Shown in pieces: positions 31,125-39,773 of a stretch of 64,000 nt of DNA. The notes beneath the pieces were generated by a model. That model was not told the origin of the DNA. It saw only the letters and a list, made by a program, of their open reading frames with translations, and ran no database searches. The first letter of the stretch is position 1. The number at the start of each line of letters is the position of its first letter. This DNA comes from JAZPYZ01 sp045544455 (GTDB lineage: Bacteria > Bacillota > Clostridia > Oscillospirales > Acutalibacteraceae). The translations under genes were made by a program, and so were the position numbers. The stretch spans positions 62,001 to 126,000 of the forward strand of contig JAZPYZ010000009.1 in the NCBI GenBank assembly GCA_045544455.1, given 5' to 3'.

Positions 31125-31159
31125 TTGACTTTAGCGCATAAAAGTGTTAAAGTGTAACA
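31125..31159 (+). promoter_or_regulatory. Promoter and operator candidate of the ior-paaK operon
   Basis: TTGACT, 17-bp spacer, TAAAGT (31148-31153). The inverted repeat TGTTA-AAGTG-TAACA at 31145-31159 covers the -10, as expected for a repressor site. It resembles half of a Rex site but its spacing is one base too short. Confidence 0.55.
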
Positions 31160-31186
31160 TATCATATTTAGATGGGATAGGGTACT

Positions 31187-32821
31187 ATGGTCATTACCGA
31201 ATTGTTAGAACGAAATGCCCGTCTGTACGGGGGCGAGACCGCGCTGGTCGAGATTAACCCGTCGGAAGAGCATGACAAAGTCACCACTTGGTGGGACTAC
31301 AAACTGATCGAAAGCACGCAGGACGGTGCGCCTTATCGACGGGAAATGAGTTGGAAGGATTTTGATTGTCGTGCCAACCGGTTTGCCAACCTATTGCTCA
31401 GTCGTGGCGTCAAGCGCGGCGATAAGATCGCGATCCTGTTGATGAATTGCCTGGAATGGTTACCGATTTATTTCGGAATTCTCAAAGCGGGATGCATAGC
31501 CGTTCCGATGAACTTTCGTTACTCGTCGGACGAGATCGATTATTGTTTGAAACTGGCGGATGTCGACGTGTTGGTGTTTGGACCGGAATTTGTCAGCCGG
31601 ATGGATGCCATTGCCGATAAATTGTCGCTGAAAATGGTGTTTTACGTGGGGAAAGATGCCCCGTCATATAGCGAAGATTGTTTGTATCTGACCGGCTTTT
31701 GCTCATCGAGTGCGCCGCCGGTCGCGCTGGAAGAGGATGACGATGCCGCGATTTATTTCTCATCGGGTACCACCGGATTCCCAAAAGCGATCTTACATAA
31801 ACATCGTTCGTTGATCCATTCCTGCCGCACCGAACAAAACCATCACGGTCAAACCCGTGACGACGTGTTTTTATGTATTCCGCCGTTGTATCATACCGGC
31901 GCGAAGATGCACTGGTTCGGCTCGCTGCTGGCCGGTAGCAAAGCGGTGTTGTTGCGCGGCGTGAAACCTGAATGGATTCTGCGTGCCGTCACCGAAGAAA
32001 GTTGCACCATCGTTTGGTTATTGGTTCCGTGGGCGCAAGACCTGTTGGATGCGGTCGAAGCCGGCAAGATCGATCTGTCGCGGTATCGCCTTGATCAATG
32101 GCGGTTGATGCATATTGGTGCACAGCCGGTACCGCCGAGTTTGGTCAACCGTTGGAAAACGGTGTTCCCGAACCACGCGTACGACACCAACTACGGCTTG
32201 TCCGAATCGATCGGACCGGGTTGTGTGCATTTAGGGGTTGAAAACACCCATAAAGTCGGCGCGATCGGGAAAGCCGGTTTCGGTTGGGAAGTCGACATCG
32301 TCGACGAAGCCGGTAACACCGTTAAGCAAGGGGATGTCGGCGAATTGGCCGTCAAAGGCCCCGGCGTTATGACCTGTTATTACAAAAACCCCGAAGCCAC
32401 CGCCGAAGTACTTAAAGGCGATTGGTTGTATACCGGCGATATGGCTCGCATGGACGAAGATGGATTTATCTATCTGGTAGACCGCAAAAAAGACGTCGTG
32501 ATTTCCGGTGGAGAAAACCTGTATCCGGTTCAGATCGAAGACTTTTTACGCAGTCATGATAAGATCAAAGACGTCGCGGTGATCGGATTGCCGGATGCGC
32601 GGTTGGGCGAAATTGCCGCCGCCATCATCGAGATCAAAGAGGGTTTCACCTGTACCGAGGACGAAATCAACGAGTTTTGCCAACAACTGCCGCGGTATAA
32701 ACGGCCGAAAAAGCTCTTTTTCGAACCGGTGCCGCGCAACGCGACCGGCAAGATCGAAAAACCGGCCTTGCGTGCTAAATACTGTCATGGAAGTTTGGTT
32801 GAAAGTCAGTTGAAAGGGTGA
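31187..32821 (+). CDS. AMP-forming acyl-CoA synthetase
   Basis: 544 aa of the ANL superfamily, activating a carboxylic acid with ATP and CoA. Core motifs: YFSSGTTGFPKA (P-loop), YGLSESIGPG, YTGDMARMDEDGFIYLVDRKKD (hinge) and a C-terminal NATGKIEKPAL with the catalytic lysine. The acid is not evident from sequence; the neighbourhood (symporter, IorAB, PaaK) suggests an aryl or branched short acid. First gene of the operon; the ribosome site is weak (GGGATAGGG). Confidence 0.9.
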   Translation: MVITELLERNARLYGGETALVEINPSEEHDKVTTWWDYKLIESTQDGAPYRREMSWKDFDCRANRFANLLLSRGVKRGDKIAILLMNCLEWLPIYFGILKAGCIAVPMNFRYSSDEIDYCLKLADVDVLVFGPEFVSRMDAIADKLSLKMVFYVGKDAPSYSEDCLYLTGFCSSSAPPVALEEDDDAAIYFSSGTTGFPKAILHKHRSLIHSCRTEQNHHGQTRDDVFLCIPPLYHTGAKMHWFGSLLAGSKAVLLRGVKPEWILRAVTEESCTIVWLLVPWAQDLLDAVEAGKIDLSRYRLDQWRLMHIGAQPVPPSLVNRWKTVFPNHAYDTNYGLSESIGPGCVHLGVENTHKVGAIGKAGFGWEVDIVDEAGNTVKQGDVGELAVKGPGVMTCYYKNPEATAEVLKGDWLYTGDMARMDEDGFIYLVDRKKDVVISGGENLYPVQIEDFLRSHDKIKDVAVIGLPDARLGEIAAAIIEIKEGFTCTEDEINEFCQQLPRYKRPKKLFFEPVPRNATGKIEKPALRAKYCHGSLVESQLKG

Positions 32822-32827
32822 TCATGT

Positions 32828-34390
32828 ATGGATTTGTTTATCAAATTGGCCATGTTAGTAGTCTTTTTCGGTGTTATGATTTGGGTTGGTTTGTATTGCC
32901 GTAAACACGCTACAGACGTGAACGGTTTCGTGCTCGGCGGTCGCAGCGTCGGCCCGTGGTTGACCGCATTTGCGTACGGTACATCGTATTTTTCGGCGGT
33001 CGTGTTTGTCGGCTATGCCGGCCAGTTTGGTTGGAAATACGGTCTGGCGGCTACCTGGGCCGGTATCGGCAACGCGTTGTTAGGTTCGCTCCTTGCGTGG
33101 GCGGTATTGGGCCGGCGCACGCGTGTACTTACCCAACATCTCAACAGTGCCACCATGCCGCAATTCTTTGAAACCCGCTTTAAAAGCGAAGGGTTGAAAC
33201 TGTTATCGTCGGCGGTTATCTTTATCTTTTTGATACCGTATACCGCATCGTTGTATAACGGCCTTAGCCGTTTGTTCGGGATGGCGTTTGATATAGACTA
33301 TTCGGTCTGTGTCATCGTTATGGCGATTCTTACGGCGATCTACGTTATCGCCGGCGGTTACATGGCAACGGCGATCAACGATTTTATCCAAGGGATCATT
33401 ATGATCTTCGGAATCATCGCGGTGGTTGCCGCCGTGCTCAACAGTCAGGGCGGTTTCATAGAAGCCATCAACAAACTCGGATTTGTCAGCGATGCTACCG
33501 TGTCCGAAACGCCCGGCGTGTTTGCCTCGTTCTTCGGGCCGGATCCGCTTAATCTGCTTGGCGTGGTGTTGTTGACGTCACTCGGTACGTGGGGTTTGCC
33601 GCAGATGGTCCAAAAGTTTTACGCGATCAAGAGCGAAAAGGCGATCAATAAAGGGATGATCATTTCGACGATATTTGCCGCAGTTGTGGCGGGCGGTTGC
33701 TATTTCCTCGGCGGTTTCGGACGGTTGTTCTCGGATAAAGTGGACGTAGCGACCGAAGGATACGACGCCGTTATCCCGACGATGTTATCTGGTTTACCGA
33801 CCATCCTGATTGCGGTCGTGGTAATCTTGGTACTGTCGGCATCGATGTCCACGTTGTCTTCGTTGGTGTTGACCTCCAGTTCCACCCTGACACTTGATTT
33901 TATCAAGGGTAAATTTGCGAAAGATATGAGCGAGAAAAAACAACTGTTGATCATGCGTTTGCTGATCGTTGTGTTTATTGCCGTTTCGGTGGTACTCGCC
34001 ATTCTGCAATATAAATCCAGCGTTACCTTTATTGCGCAACTGATGGGCGTTTCTTGGGGTGCGTTGGCCGGCGCGTTCTTGGCACCTTTCTTGTACGGTT
34101 TGTATTGGAAACGCACCACCAAAGCGGCGGTTTGGGTGAACATGATCTTCGCCACCGCATTTATGTTGGCTAATATCTTCTTCGGCTCGTATTTCCCGGC
34201 GATCTTGCGTTCGCCGATCAATGCCGGTGCGTTTTGCATGCTAGCCGGTTTGGTTATCGTACCAGTTGTCAGTGTGTTTACCAAAGCACCGGATAAAGAG
34301 TATATCGACGGCGTATTTTCGTGCTATGACCGCAAGGTCACCGTTACCGCAAAAGAAGCCATCGGCACCACTACCGAAAGTGAGGGCTAA
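32828..34390 (+). CDS. Sodium:solute symporter (SSS family)
   Basis: 520 aa, about 13 membrane helices. GGRSVGPWLTAFAYGTSYFSAV near the N-terminus and AGGYMATAINDFIQGIIMIFG are SSS sodium-site regions; GLPQMVQKFYAIKSEK is the family signature loop. Members carry proline, pantothenate, short carboxylates or sugars. Its position after an acyl-CoA ligase points to a carboxylate substrate, by inference. Six nt separate it from the ligase gene. Confidence 0.92.
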   Translation: MDLFIKLAMLVVFFGVMIWVGLYCRKHATDVNGFVLGGRSVGPWLTAFAYGTSYFSAVVFVGYAGQFGWKYGLAATWAGIGNALLGSLLAWAVLGRRTRVLTQHLNSATMPQFFETRFKSEGLKLLSSAVIFIFLIPYTASLYNGLSRLFGMAFDIDYSVCVIVMAILTAIYVIAGGYMATAINDFIQGIIMIFGIIAVVAAVLNSQGGFIEAINKLGFVSDATVSETPGVFASFFGPDPLNLLGVVLLTSLGTWGLPQMVQKFYAIKSEKAINKGMIISTIFAAVVAGGCYFLGGFGRLFSDKVDVATEGYDAVIPTMLSGLPTILIAVVVILVLSASMSTLSSLVLTSSSTLTLDFIKGKFAKDMSEKKQLLIMRLLIVVFIAVSVVLAILQYKSSVTFIAQLMGVSWGALAGAFLAPFLYGLYWKRTTKAAVWVNMIFATAFMLANIFFGSYFPAILRSPINAGAFCMLAGLVIVPVVSVFTKAPDKEYIDGVFSCYDRKVTVTAKEAIGTTTESEG

Positions 34391-34395
34391 TCTCA

Positions 34396-36129
34396 ATGAA
34401 AACCTTATTACTTGGGAACGAGGCGGTCGCGCGCGGCTTGTTTGAAGCTGGTTGCGAGTTTGTTTCGAGTTATCCCGGCACCCCCAGCACCGAAATTACC
34501 GAATCGGTTGCAAAATTTCAAGAAGTCTATGCCGAATGGGCCCCCAACGAGAAGGTCGCCATGGAAGCGGCGTTTGGGGCGGCATTGTCCGGCCGTCGCA
34601 GTTTTTGCGGCATGAAACACGTTGGCTTAAACGTCGCGGCGGATCCGTTGTTCACCATCGCGTATACCGGCATCAACGCCGGTATGGTGATTGCCGTGGC
34701 AGACGATGCCGGCATGCACAGTTCGCAAAACGAACAGGATTCCCGGCATTATGCCAAAGCGGCGAAACTGCCGATGGTCGAACCGTCGAATTCGGCCGAG
34801 GCGTTGGCCTTCACCAAAGCGGCATACGATCTGTCTGAACAGTTCGATACGCCCGTACTGCTGAAAATGTGTACCCGTGTCTCTCACTCGCAAAGTGTGG
34901 TTGAACTCGGTGATCGGGTACAGGCGCGTAAAGACTACGTCAAAACGCCGCAAAAATACATCATGATGCCCGGCAACGCTAAACGCCGCCATCCGGTGGT
35001 GGAAGAACGGATGCAAAACCTGGCCAAATTTGCCGAAACCACCAATCTCAACCGTGTGGAACCCGGCGCGGATAAGGCAATTGGTTTTATCACCTCGTCC
35101 ACGTCGTATCAATACGTGAAAGAAGTGTTTGGCGATACCTATCCGGTGCTCAAACTCGGACTGGTGTGGCCACTGCCGACCAAACTTCTCACCGACTTTG
35201 CCGCCGGTGTGGAAAAGGTCGTTGTGGTAGAAGAACTCGATGGGTTTATTGAAGATCATTGCCGTAACATCGGCCTTGTTGTCGAAGGCAAATCGCTATT
35301 CTCCAACATCGGGGAACTCAGTCAAAACCTCGTAGCCGATACCCTGTCGGTTACCAAGACGGCCGGCATTGCACTGGATGAGGAGATTCCGCCGCGTCCG
35401 CCGGTCATGTGCGCCGGTTGTCCGCACCGCGGTTTGTTCTATACACTCGCGAAAAACAAGATCACCGTTATGGGCGATATCGGATGCTATACCCTCGGTG
35501 CTGTACCGCCTCTGGCCGCCCTCGATTCCACCATCTGTATGGGTGCGTCGATCTCCGGCTTGCACGGTTTCGTGAAAGGTAACGATGCCGCAACGGGCAA
35601 GACAGTTGCCGTCATCGGGGATTCCACCTTTATGCATTCCGGCATGACCGGTCTGGTCAATATTGCGTACAACGGTTCGAATGCCACCGTTATCATTCTC
35701 GACAACTCGATCACCGGCATGACCGGTCATCAGCAAAACCCGACCACCGGCTATAACCTTAAAGGTGATCCGGCCTCCAAGATCGATCTCGAAACGCTTT
35801 GCCGTGCGATGGGTATCGACCGTGTTCGGGTGGTCGATCCGTACAACTTGGCCGAATGTGAAACCGCCATCCGAGAAGAACTCGCCGTAGACGCGCCGTC
35901 GGTCATTATTTCGCGCCGTCCGTGTGCATTGCTCAAATATGTTAAACATAACAAACCCTTGTCGGTCGATCCTGATAAGTGTAAGAGTTGTAAAATGTGC
36001 ATGAAGATCGGTTGCCCGGCCATCAGTATCCAAAACGGTAAAGCCGTGGTCGATAACACGCTTTGCACCGGTTGCGGCGTGTGTCAACAACTGTGTAAAT
36101 TCGATGCGTTCGAGAAAGGGGAGGTGTGA
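34396..36129 (+). CDS. iorA: Indolepyruvate:ferredoxin oxidoreductase, alpha subunit
   Basis: 577 aa. Oxidatively decarboxylates aryl-pyruvates (from Trp, Phe, Tyr) to aryl-acetyl-CoA, reducing ferredoxin. N-terminal pyrimidine-binding domain with SSYPGTPSTEI; thiamine-diphosphate domain with VIGDSTFMHSGMTGL and ILDNSITGMTGHQ; CAGCPHRG; and a C-terminal 2[4Fe-4S] module CKSCKMCMKIGCP plus CTGCGVCQQLC. Full length. Partner iorB follows immediately. Confidence 0.96.
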   Translation: MKTLLLGNEAVARGLFEAGCEFVSSYPGTPSTEITESVAKFQEVYAEWAPNEKVAMEAAFGAALSGRRSFCGMKHVGLNVAADPLFTIAYTGINAGMVIAVADDAGMHSSQNEQDSRHYAKAAKLPMVEPSNSAEALAFTKAAYDLSEQFDTPVLLKMCTRVSHSQSVVELGDRVQARKDYVKTPQKYIMMPGNAKRRHPVVEERMQNLAKFAETTNLNRVEPGADKAIGFITSSTSYQYVKEVFGDTYPVLKLGLVWPLPTKLLTDFAAGVEKVVVVEELDGFIEDHCRNIGLVVEGKSLFSNIGELSQNLVADTLSVTKTAGIALDEEIPPRPPVMCAGCPHRGLFYTLAKNKITVMGDIGCYTLGAVPPLAALDSTICMGASISGLHGFVKGNDAATGKTVAVIGDSTFMHSGMTGLVNIAYNGSNATVIILDNSITGMTGHQQNPTTGYNLKGDPASKIDLETLCRAMGIDRVRVVDPYNLAECETAIREELAVDAPSVIISRRPCALLKYVKHNKPLSVDPDKCKSCKMCMKIGCPAISIQNGKAVVDNTLCTGCGVCQQLCKFDAFEKGEV

Positions 36130-36131
36130 GT

Positions 36132-36704
36132 ATGCAAACCAAAAACATTATGATCGTCGGTGTCGGCGGACAAGGTAGTCTGCTCGCCTCCAAACTACTC
36201 GGCCGTCTGTTACTCACCAAAGGCTACGATATCAAAGTGTCCGAAGTTCACGGCATGAGCCAACGCGGCGGTAGCGTCGTGACCTATGTTCGATTTGGAG
36301 ACAACGTATATTCTCCCATCATCGATAAAGGCGAAGCCGACGTAATCGTTTCGTTTGAACTGTTGGAAGCGGCGCGCTGGACCGAATACTTAAAGCCCGG
36401 CGGCAAGATCATCACCAACACCCAACAGATCAATCCTATGCCGGTTATCACCGGTGCGGCGACCTATCCGACCGATCTGGTCGCCAAGATCCAAGCTGCC
36501 GGCATCGATATTACCGCGTTCGACGCTTTGTCTTTAGCAGAACAAGCCGGTTCATCCAAAGCGGTGAACATTGTGCTGATGGGCCAACTGTCGAAATCGT
36601 TTGATTTCACGCCGGCCGAATGGGAAAAAGCCATCGAAGACAGCGTTCCGGCCAAGTTCTTGGAACTCAATAAAAAAGCCTTTGCGCTGGGCGCAGGCAT
36701 CTAA
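36132..36704 (+). CDS. iorB: Indolepyruvate:ferredoxin oxidoreductase, beta subunit
   Basis: 190 aa gamma-type domain that completes the IorA enzyme. VGVGGQGSLLASKLLGRLL and SEVHGMSQRGGSVVTYVRFG are the family motifs. The ATG at 36132 is preferred to GTG 36126 because AAAGGGGAGG then sits 7 nt upstream; it begins 2 nt after the iorA stop, consistent with 1:1 synthesis. Confidence 0.95.
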   Translation: MQTKNIMIVGVGGQGSLLASKLLGRLLLTKGYDIKVSEVHGMSQRGGSVVTYVRFGDNVYSPIIDKGEADVIVSFELLEAARWTEYLKPGGKIITNTQQINPMPVITGAATYPTDLVAKIQAAGIDITAFDALSLAEQAGSSKAVNIVLMGQLSKSFDFTPAEWEKAIEDSVPAKFLELNKKAFALGAGI

Positions 36705-36731
36705 CTTTGTATAGTCAAGGAGGCATAGACA

Positions 36732-38030
36732 ATGGGCAAATACTATCAACCCGAAATCGAAACCGCATCGGTCGAACAGATCCGTGCCTGGCAGGACGAA
36801 CGACTGGTCAAACAGGTCAAACACGTGTGGGATAATGTACCGTATTATCGCAAAAAGATGGAAGAAAAGGGCGTCACGCCGGACGATATTCGTTCCACGG
36901 CCGATTTGCACAAACTTCCCTTTATCACCAAAGACGATCTGCGAGAAGCCTATCCGTATGGTTTGCTCGCCGTGCCGCTGGAGGATTGCGTGCGTATCCA
37001 ATCCACCTCCGGCACCACCGGTAAACGCGTGGTGGCATTCTATACCCAAGAAGACGTCGAACTGTGGGAAGATTGTTGCGCCCGTGCCATTATGGCGGTT
37101 GGCGGCACCAACGAAGACGTTTGCCAGGTGGCCTATGGTTATGGTTTGTTTACCGGTGGTCCCGGCCTTAACGGCGGTTCGCATAAGGTCGGTTGCTTGA
37201 CGTTGCCGATGTCATCGGGTAACACCGATCGACAACTGCAATTCATGACCGATCTGGGCGCGACCATTTTGTGTTGCACCCCGTCGTATGCCGCCTACCT
37301 TGCGGAATCCATCCACGAACGCGGTCTGCGCGATAAGATCAAGCTCAAAGCCGGTATTTTCGGCGCCGAAGCATGGAGTGAAGAGATGCGCCGCGATATC
37401 GAAAAAAGTTTAGGTATCAAAGCATACGATATCTATGGCTTGACCGAAATTTCCGGTCCGGGCGTTAGTTTTGAATGTGAAGAACAAACGGGTATGCACA
37501 TTAACGAGGACCACTTTATCGCCGAGATCATCGATCCCGATACCGGCGAAGTGTTGCCCGAAGGTTCGAAAGGGGAATTGGTGTTTACGTCGATCACCAA
37601 ACAGGCGTTCCCGTTGTTGCGGTATCGCACGAAAGATATCTGCATCCTCACCCGTAAACCGTGCTCCTGCGGACGCACCCACATCAAGATGTGCAAACCG
37701 ATGGGCCGCAGTGACGATATGCTTATCATCCGCGGCGTCAACGTGTTCCCGTCGCAGATCGAGACGGTCCTGCTCGAACAAGGCTATCAAGCGAACTATC
37801 AGATCGTGGTAGATCGCGTCAACAATTCCGATACTCTCGACGTTATGGTCGAAATGACTCCCGAAAAATTCTCGGATTCGCTCAGCGAGATCACCGCGAT
37901 GGAAAAACAACTCGTAGCGGCACTCAAAGCGATGCTCGGTATCCATGCCAAAGTCAAACTCGTCGCACCTAAATCCATCGCCCGCAGCGAGGGTAAAGCG
38001 GTGCGCGTGATCGATAACCGTAAAATTTAA
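36732..38030 (+). CDS. paaK: Phenylacetate-CoA ligase
   Basis: 432 aa. ANL enzyme joining phenylacetate or related aryl-acetates to CoA; in archaea and clostridia that carry IorAB it may run in reverse for ATP. Motifs: QSTSSGTTGKRVVAFYT (P-loop), YGLTEISGPGVSFEC, RYRTKDIC and the PaaK C-terminal domain (GRSDDMLIIRGVNVFPSQIE). SGTTGK, not SGSSG, is typical of the family. It stands between iorB and an ACT protein, a common order in anaerobes. Confidence 0.95.
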   Translation: MGKYYQPEIETASVEQIRAWQDERLVKQVKHVWDNVPYYRKKMEEKGVTPDDIRSTADLHKLPFITKDDLREAYPYGLLAVPLEDCVRIQSTSGTTGKRVVAFYTQEDVELWEDCCARAIMAVGGTNEDVCQVAYGYGLFTGGPGLNGGSHKVGCLTLPMSSGNTDRQLQFMTDLGATILCCTPSYAAYLAESIHERGLRDKIKLKAGIFGAEAWSEEMRRDIEKSLGIKAYDIYGLTEISGPGVSFECEEQTGMHINEDHFIAEIIDPDTGEVLPEGSKGELVFTSITKQAFPLLRYRTKDICILTRKPCSCGRTHIKMCKPMGRSDDMLIIRGVNVFPSQIETVLLEQGYQANYQIVVDRVNNSDTLDVMVEMTPEKFSDSLSEITAMEKQLVAALKAMLGIHAKVKLVAPKSIARSEGKAVRVIDNRKI

Positions 38031-38044
38031 GGAGGGACAGACAT

Positions 38045-38476
38045 ATGAACATCCATCAAATTTCCGTATTTCTCGAAAACCGTACCGGTGGCTTGTCGGA
38101 AATCACCCGTCTGCTCGCCGAAAATGAAATCAACCTGCGTGCCATCTCGATCGCCGAAACCGCCGACTACGGCGTGTTGCGTCTGATCGCAGACGATAGT
38201 GAACGCGCCACCTCGGTGTTGCTGGCTCACGGCAACGTGTTGTCGATGACGCCGGTTACGGTGGTCGCCGTGCCGGACAAACCGGCCGGTCTGTCCGAAG
38301 TGTTGTCGTTGTTAGCAGACGGAAACATCAACATTTCCTATATGTATTCGTTGTTTACCCATCAAGACGGCAAAGCGTATATGGTGTTTCGTATCGAAGA
38401 CGAAGCGGCGTTCGTTGCGTTACTTAAGTCGCATGGCATGACTCCGGTCACCCCGGCCGAACTCGGTTTAAAATAA
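38045..38476 (+). CDS. Tandem ACT-domain regulatory protein
   Basis: 143 aa of two ACT folds. The first begins ISVFLENRTGGLSEITRLLAENEINLRA and the second VVAVPDKPAGLSEVLSLLADGNINISY; the paired glycine turns bind small ligands, usually amino acids. It has no catalytic or DNA-binding part. Co-location with paaK and iorAB suggests it senses an aromatic amino acid to control this operon's enzymes; this is inference. Last gene of the six-gene operon. Confidence 0.92.
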   Translation: MNIHQISVFLENRTGGLSEITRLLAENEINLRAISIAETADYGVLRLIADDSERATSVLLAHGNVLSMTPVTVVAVPDKPAGLSEVLSLLADGNINISYMYSLFTHQDGKAYMVFRIEDEAAFVALLKSHGMTPVTPAELGLK

Positions 38477-38533
38477 TTTGCGCCAAACCGTTTGGTTCTG
38501 GCGATCATGAAGGGGTGTTACGCCAATTAACAG

Positions 38534-38568
38534 AAAACGGCGATATCGTGTGGGATATCGCCGTTTTT
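38534..38568 (+). terminator. Terminator of the ior-paaK operon
   Basis: Perfect 14-base stem 38534-38547 / 38554-38567 followed by T residues. Confidence 0.85.
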
Positions 38569-38593
38569 GCTTGTCCTTTTTTATCAACAGACC

Positions 38594-38622
38594 TTGTCAC
38601 AACCGGTCGTTTGCGCTATAAT
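38594..38622 (+). promoter_or_regulatory. Sigma-A promoter of the isomerase/SWEET/esterase operon
   Basis: TTGTCA, 17-bp spacer, TATAAT. Confidence 0.8.
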
Positions 38623-38650
38623 AGGTAAAATGGAGTGGGGGGAAGATGGT

Positions 38651-39442
38651 ATGAGAGAACTGGGTATCAATATGCACGCGATCACGGGCCTTACAGATGA
38701 AGCATACATCGACACGGTTGCCGCCAATGGCCTTAGCAAGGTATTTGCCGGCCCGTGGGAACACGAGCGTCTTGCCAACCTGGCAGATTATGCCGCGAAA
38801 CGGGGTGCTTCGTTTGAAATGTTGCACGCGCCGTTTGGGCATATCAACGATATGTGGTTCGCCGGTGAAGACGGCGATGCGATGCTCAAAGAACTCACCG
38901 ATTGTGTGGACGGATGTGTGGCTGCCGGTGCCGGTATCGCCGCGGTGCACTTGTCGTCCGGAGAGAATGCTCCGCCGATTACCGATATCGGACGCGGTCG
39001 GTTTGAAGCCTTGGTGGCCTATGCGAACAAACGTGGTATAAAGATCGCGTTTGAAAACCAACGCAAACTGGCGAATTTGGCATGGGCGTTCGAAACCTTT
39101 ACCCCGGCCGATGGCGTGGGATTTTGTTGGGATTGCGGTCACGAGGCTTGTTTTACCCCCGGCCGTGCCTACATGCCGTTGTTCGGTGATCGGTTGATCT
39201 GTACCCACCTTCACGATAATCGTGGCGTGTATAACCAAGATTTACACCTTCTTCCGTTCGACGGTACGGTATCGTTCACACGAGTAACCGATCAACTGCG
39301 CCAATATCATTACCAAGGCAATCTGACGCTGGAAGCGATCGTCAAAAACAGTGATCAATATAACGATATCACGCCACAAGCGTATCTGGAAAAAGCGGCT
39401 GCTGCCGTTAAACGACTGGCGTGGATGTTGGACGGCGAATGA
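38651..39442 (+). CDS. Sugar phosphate isomerase/epimerase-like TIM barrel
   Basis: 263 aa AP-endonuclease-2 superfamily barrel. Metal-ligand positions can be seen in EMLHAPFGH, AVHLSSGEN, IAFENQR, GFCWDCGHE, CTHLHDN and the final TLEAIVK. This family includes xylose-isomerase-like and myo-inosose enzymes; the substrate is unknown. The start at 38651 has GGGGGAAG 6 nt upstream. First gene of a three-gene operon with a small sugar transporter and an esterase. Confidence 0.85.
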   Translation: MRELGINMHAITGLTDEAYIDTVAANGLSKVFAGPWEHERLANLADYAAKRGASFEMLHAPFGHINDMWFAGEDGDAMLKELTDCVDGCVAAGAGIAAVHLSSGENAPPITDIGRGRFEALVAYANKRGIKIAFENQRKLANLAWAFETFTPADGVGFCWDCGHEACFTPGRAYMPLFGDRLICTHLHDNRGVYNQDLHLLPFDGTVSFTRVTDQLRQYHYQGNLTLEAIVKNSDQYNDITPQAYLEKAAAAVKRLAWMLDGE

Positions 39443-39465
39443 GATAACGATAGGGGAACGGACAG

Positions 39466-39771
39466 ATGGCAGAACTGTTAGAAATCGTGATGATCGTGAG
39501 TTTCGGGGCTTCGTGGCCGCTTAACGTCATCAAATCGTATAAGGCACGTACTACCAAGGGTAAAAGCCTGTGGTTTTTGTGCCTGATCTTTTTCGGCTAC
39601 ATCGCCGGGATTGCGGCCAAACTTATGAACGAGGCGTATATGGCTTCTTTCTCGGAAAAGTGGTATGTGTTGGTGTTTTATTGCATCAACCTCGTGATGG
39701 TTGGCATCGATTTATGGTTGTATGCTCGCAACCATAGTTTGGAAATAAAACAAGCGCCAAAGGAGAATTAA
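39466..39771 (+). CDS. SemiSWEET-type PQ-loop transporter
   Basis: 101 aa, three membrane helices, the size of a bacterial SemiSWEET that works as a dimer. SFGASWPLNVIKSYKARTTKGKS carries the W-P variant of the PQ motif before the K.KS turn; an Asn in FYCINLV lies in the third helix where the substrate-binding Asn is expected. Sugar uniport is likely; a distant PQ-loop cofactor carrier is the alternative. It sits between a TIM-barrel isomerase and an esterase. Confidence 0.85.
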   Translation: MAELLEIVMIVSFGASWPLNVIKSYKARTTKGKSLWFLCLIFFGYIAGIAAKLMNEAYMASFSEKWYVLVFYCINLVMVGIDLWLYARNHSLEIKQAPKEN

Positions 39772-39773
39772 CC

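Noticed and set aside
34627..36090. Long minus-strand frames opposite iorA
   Set aside because: Both lie wholly within iorA, which has intact ThDP and iron-sulfur motifs; no minus-strand ribosome sites or promoters.
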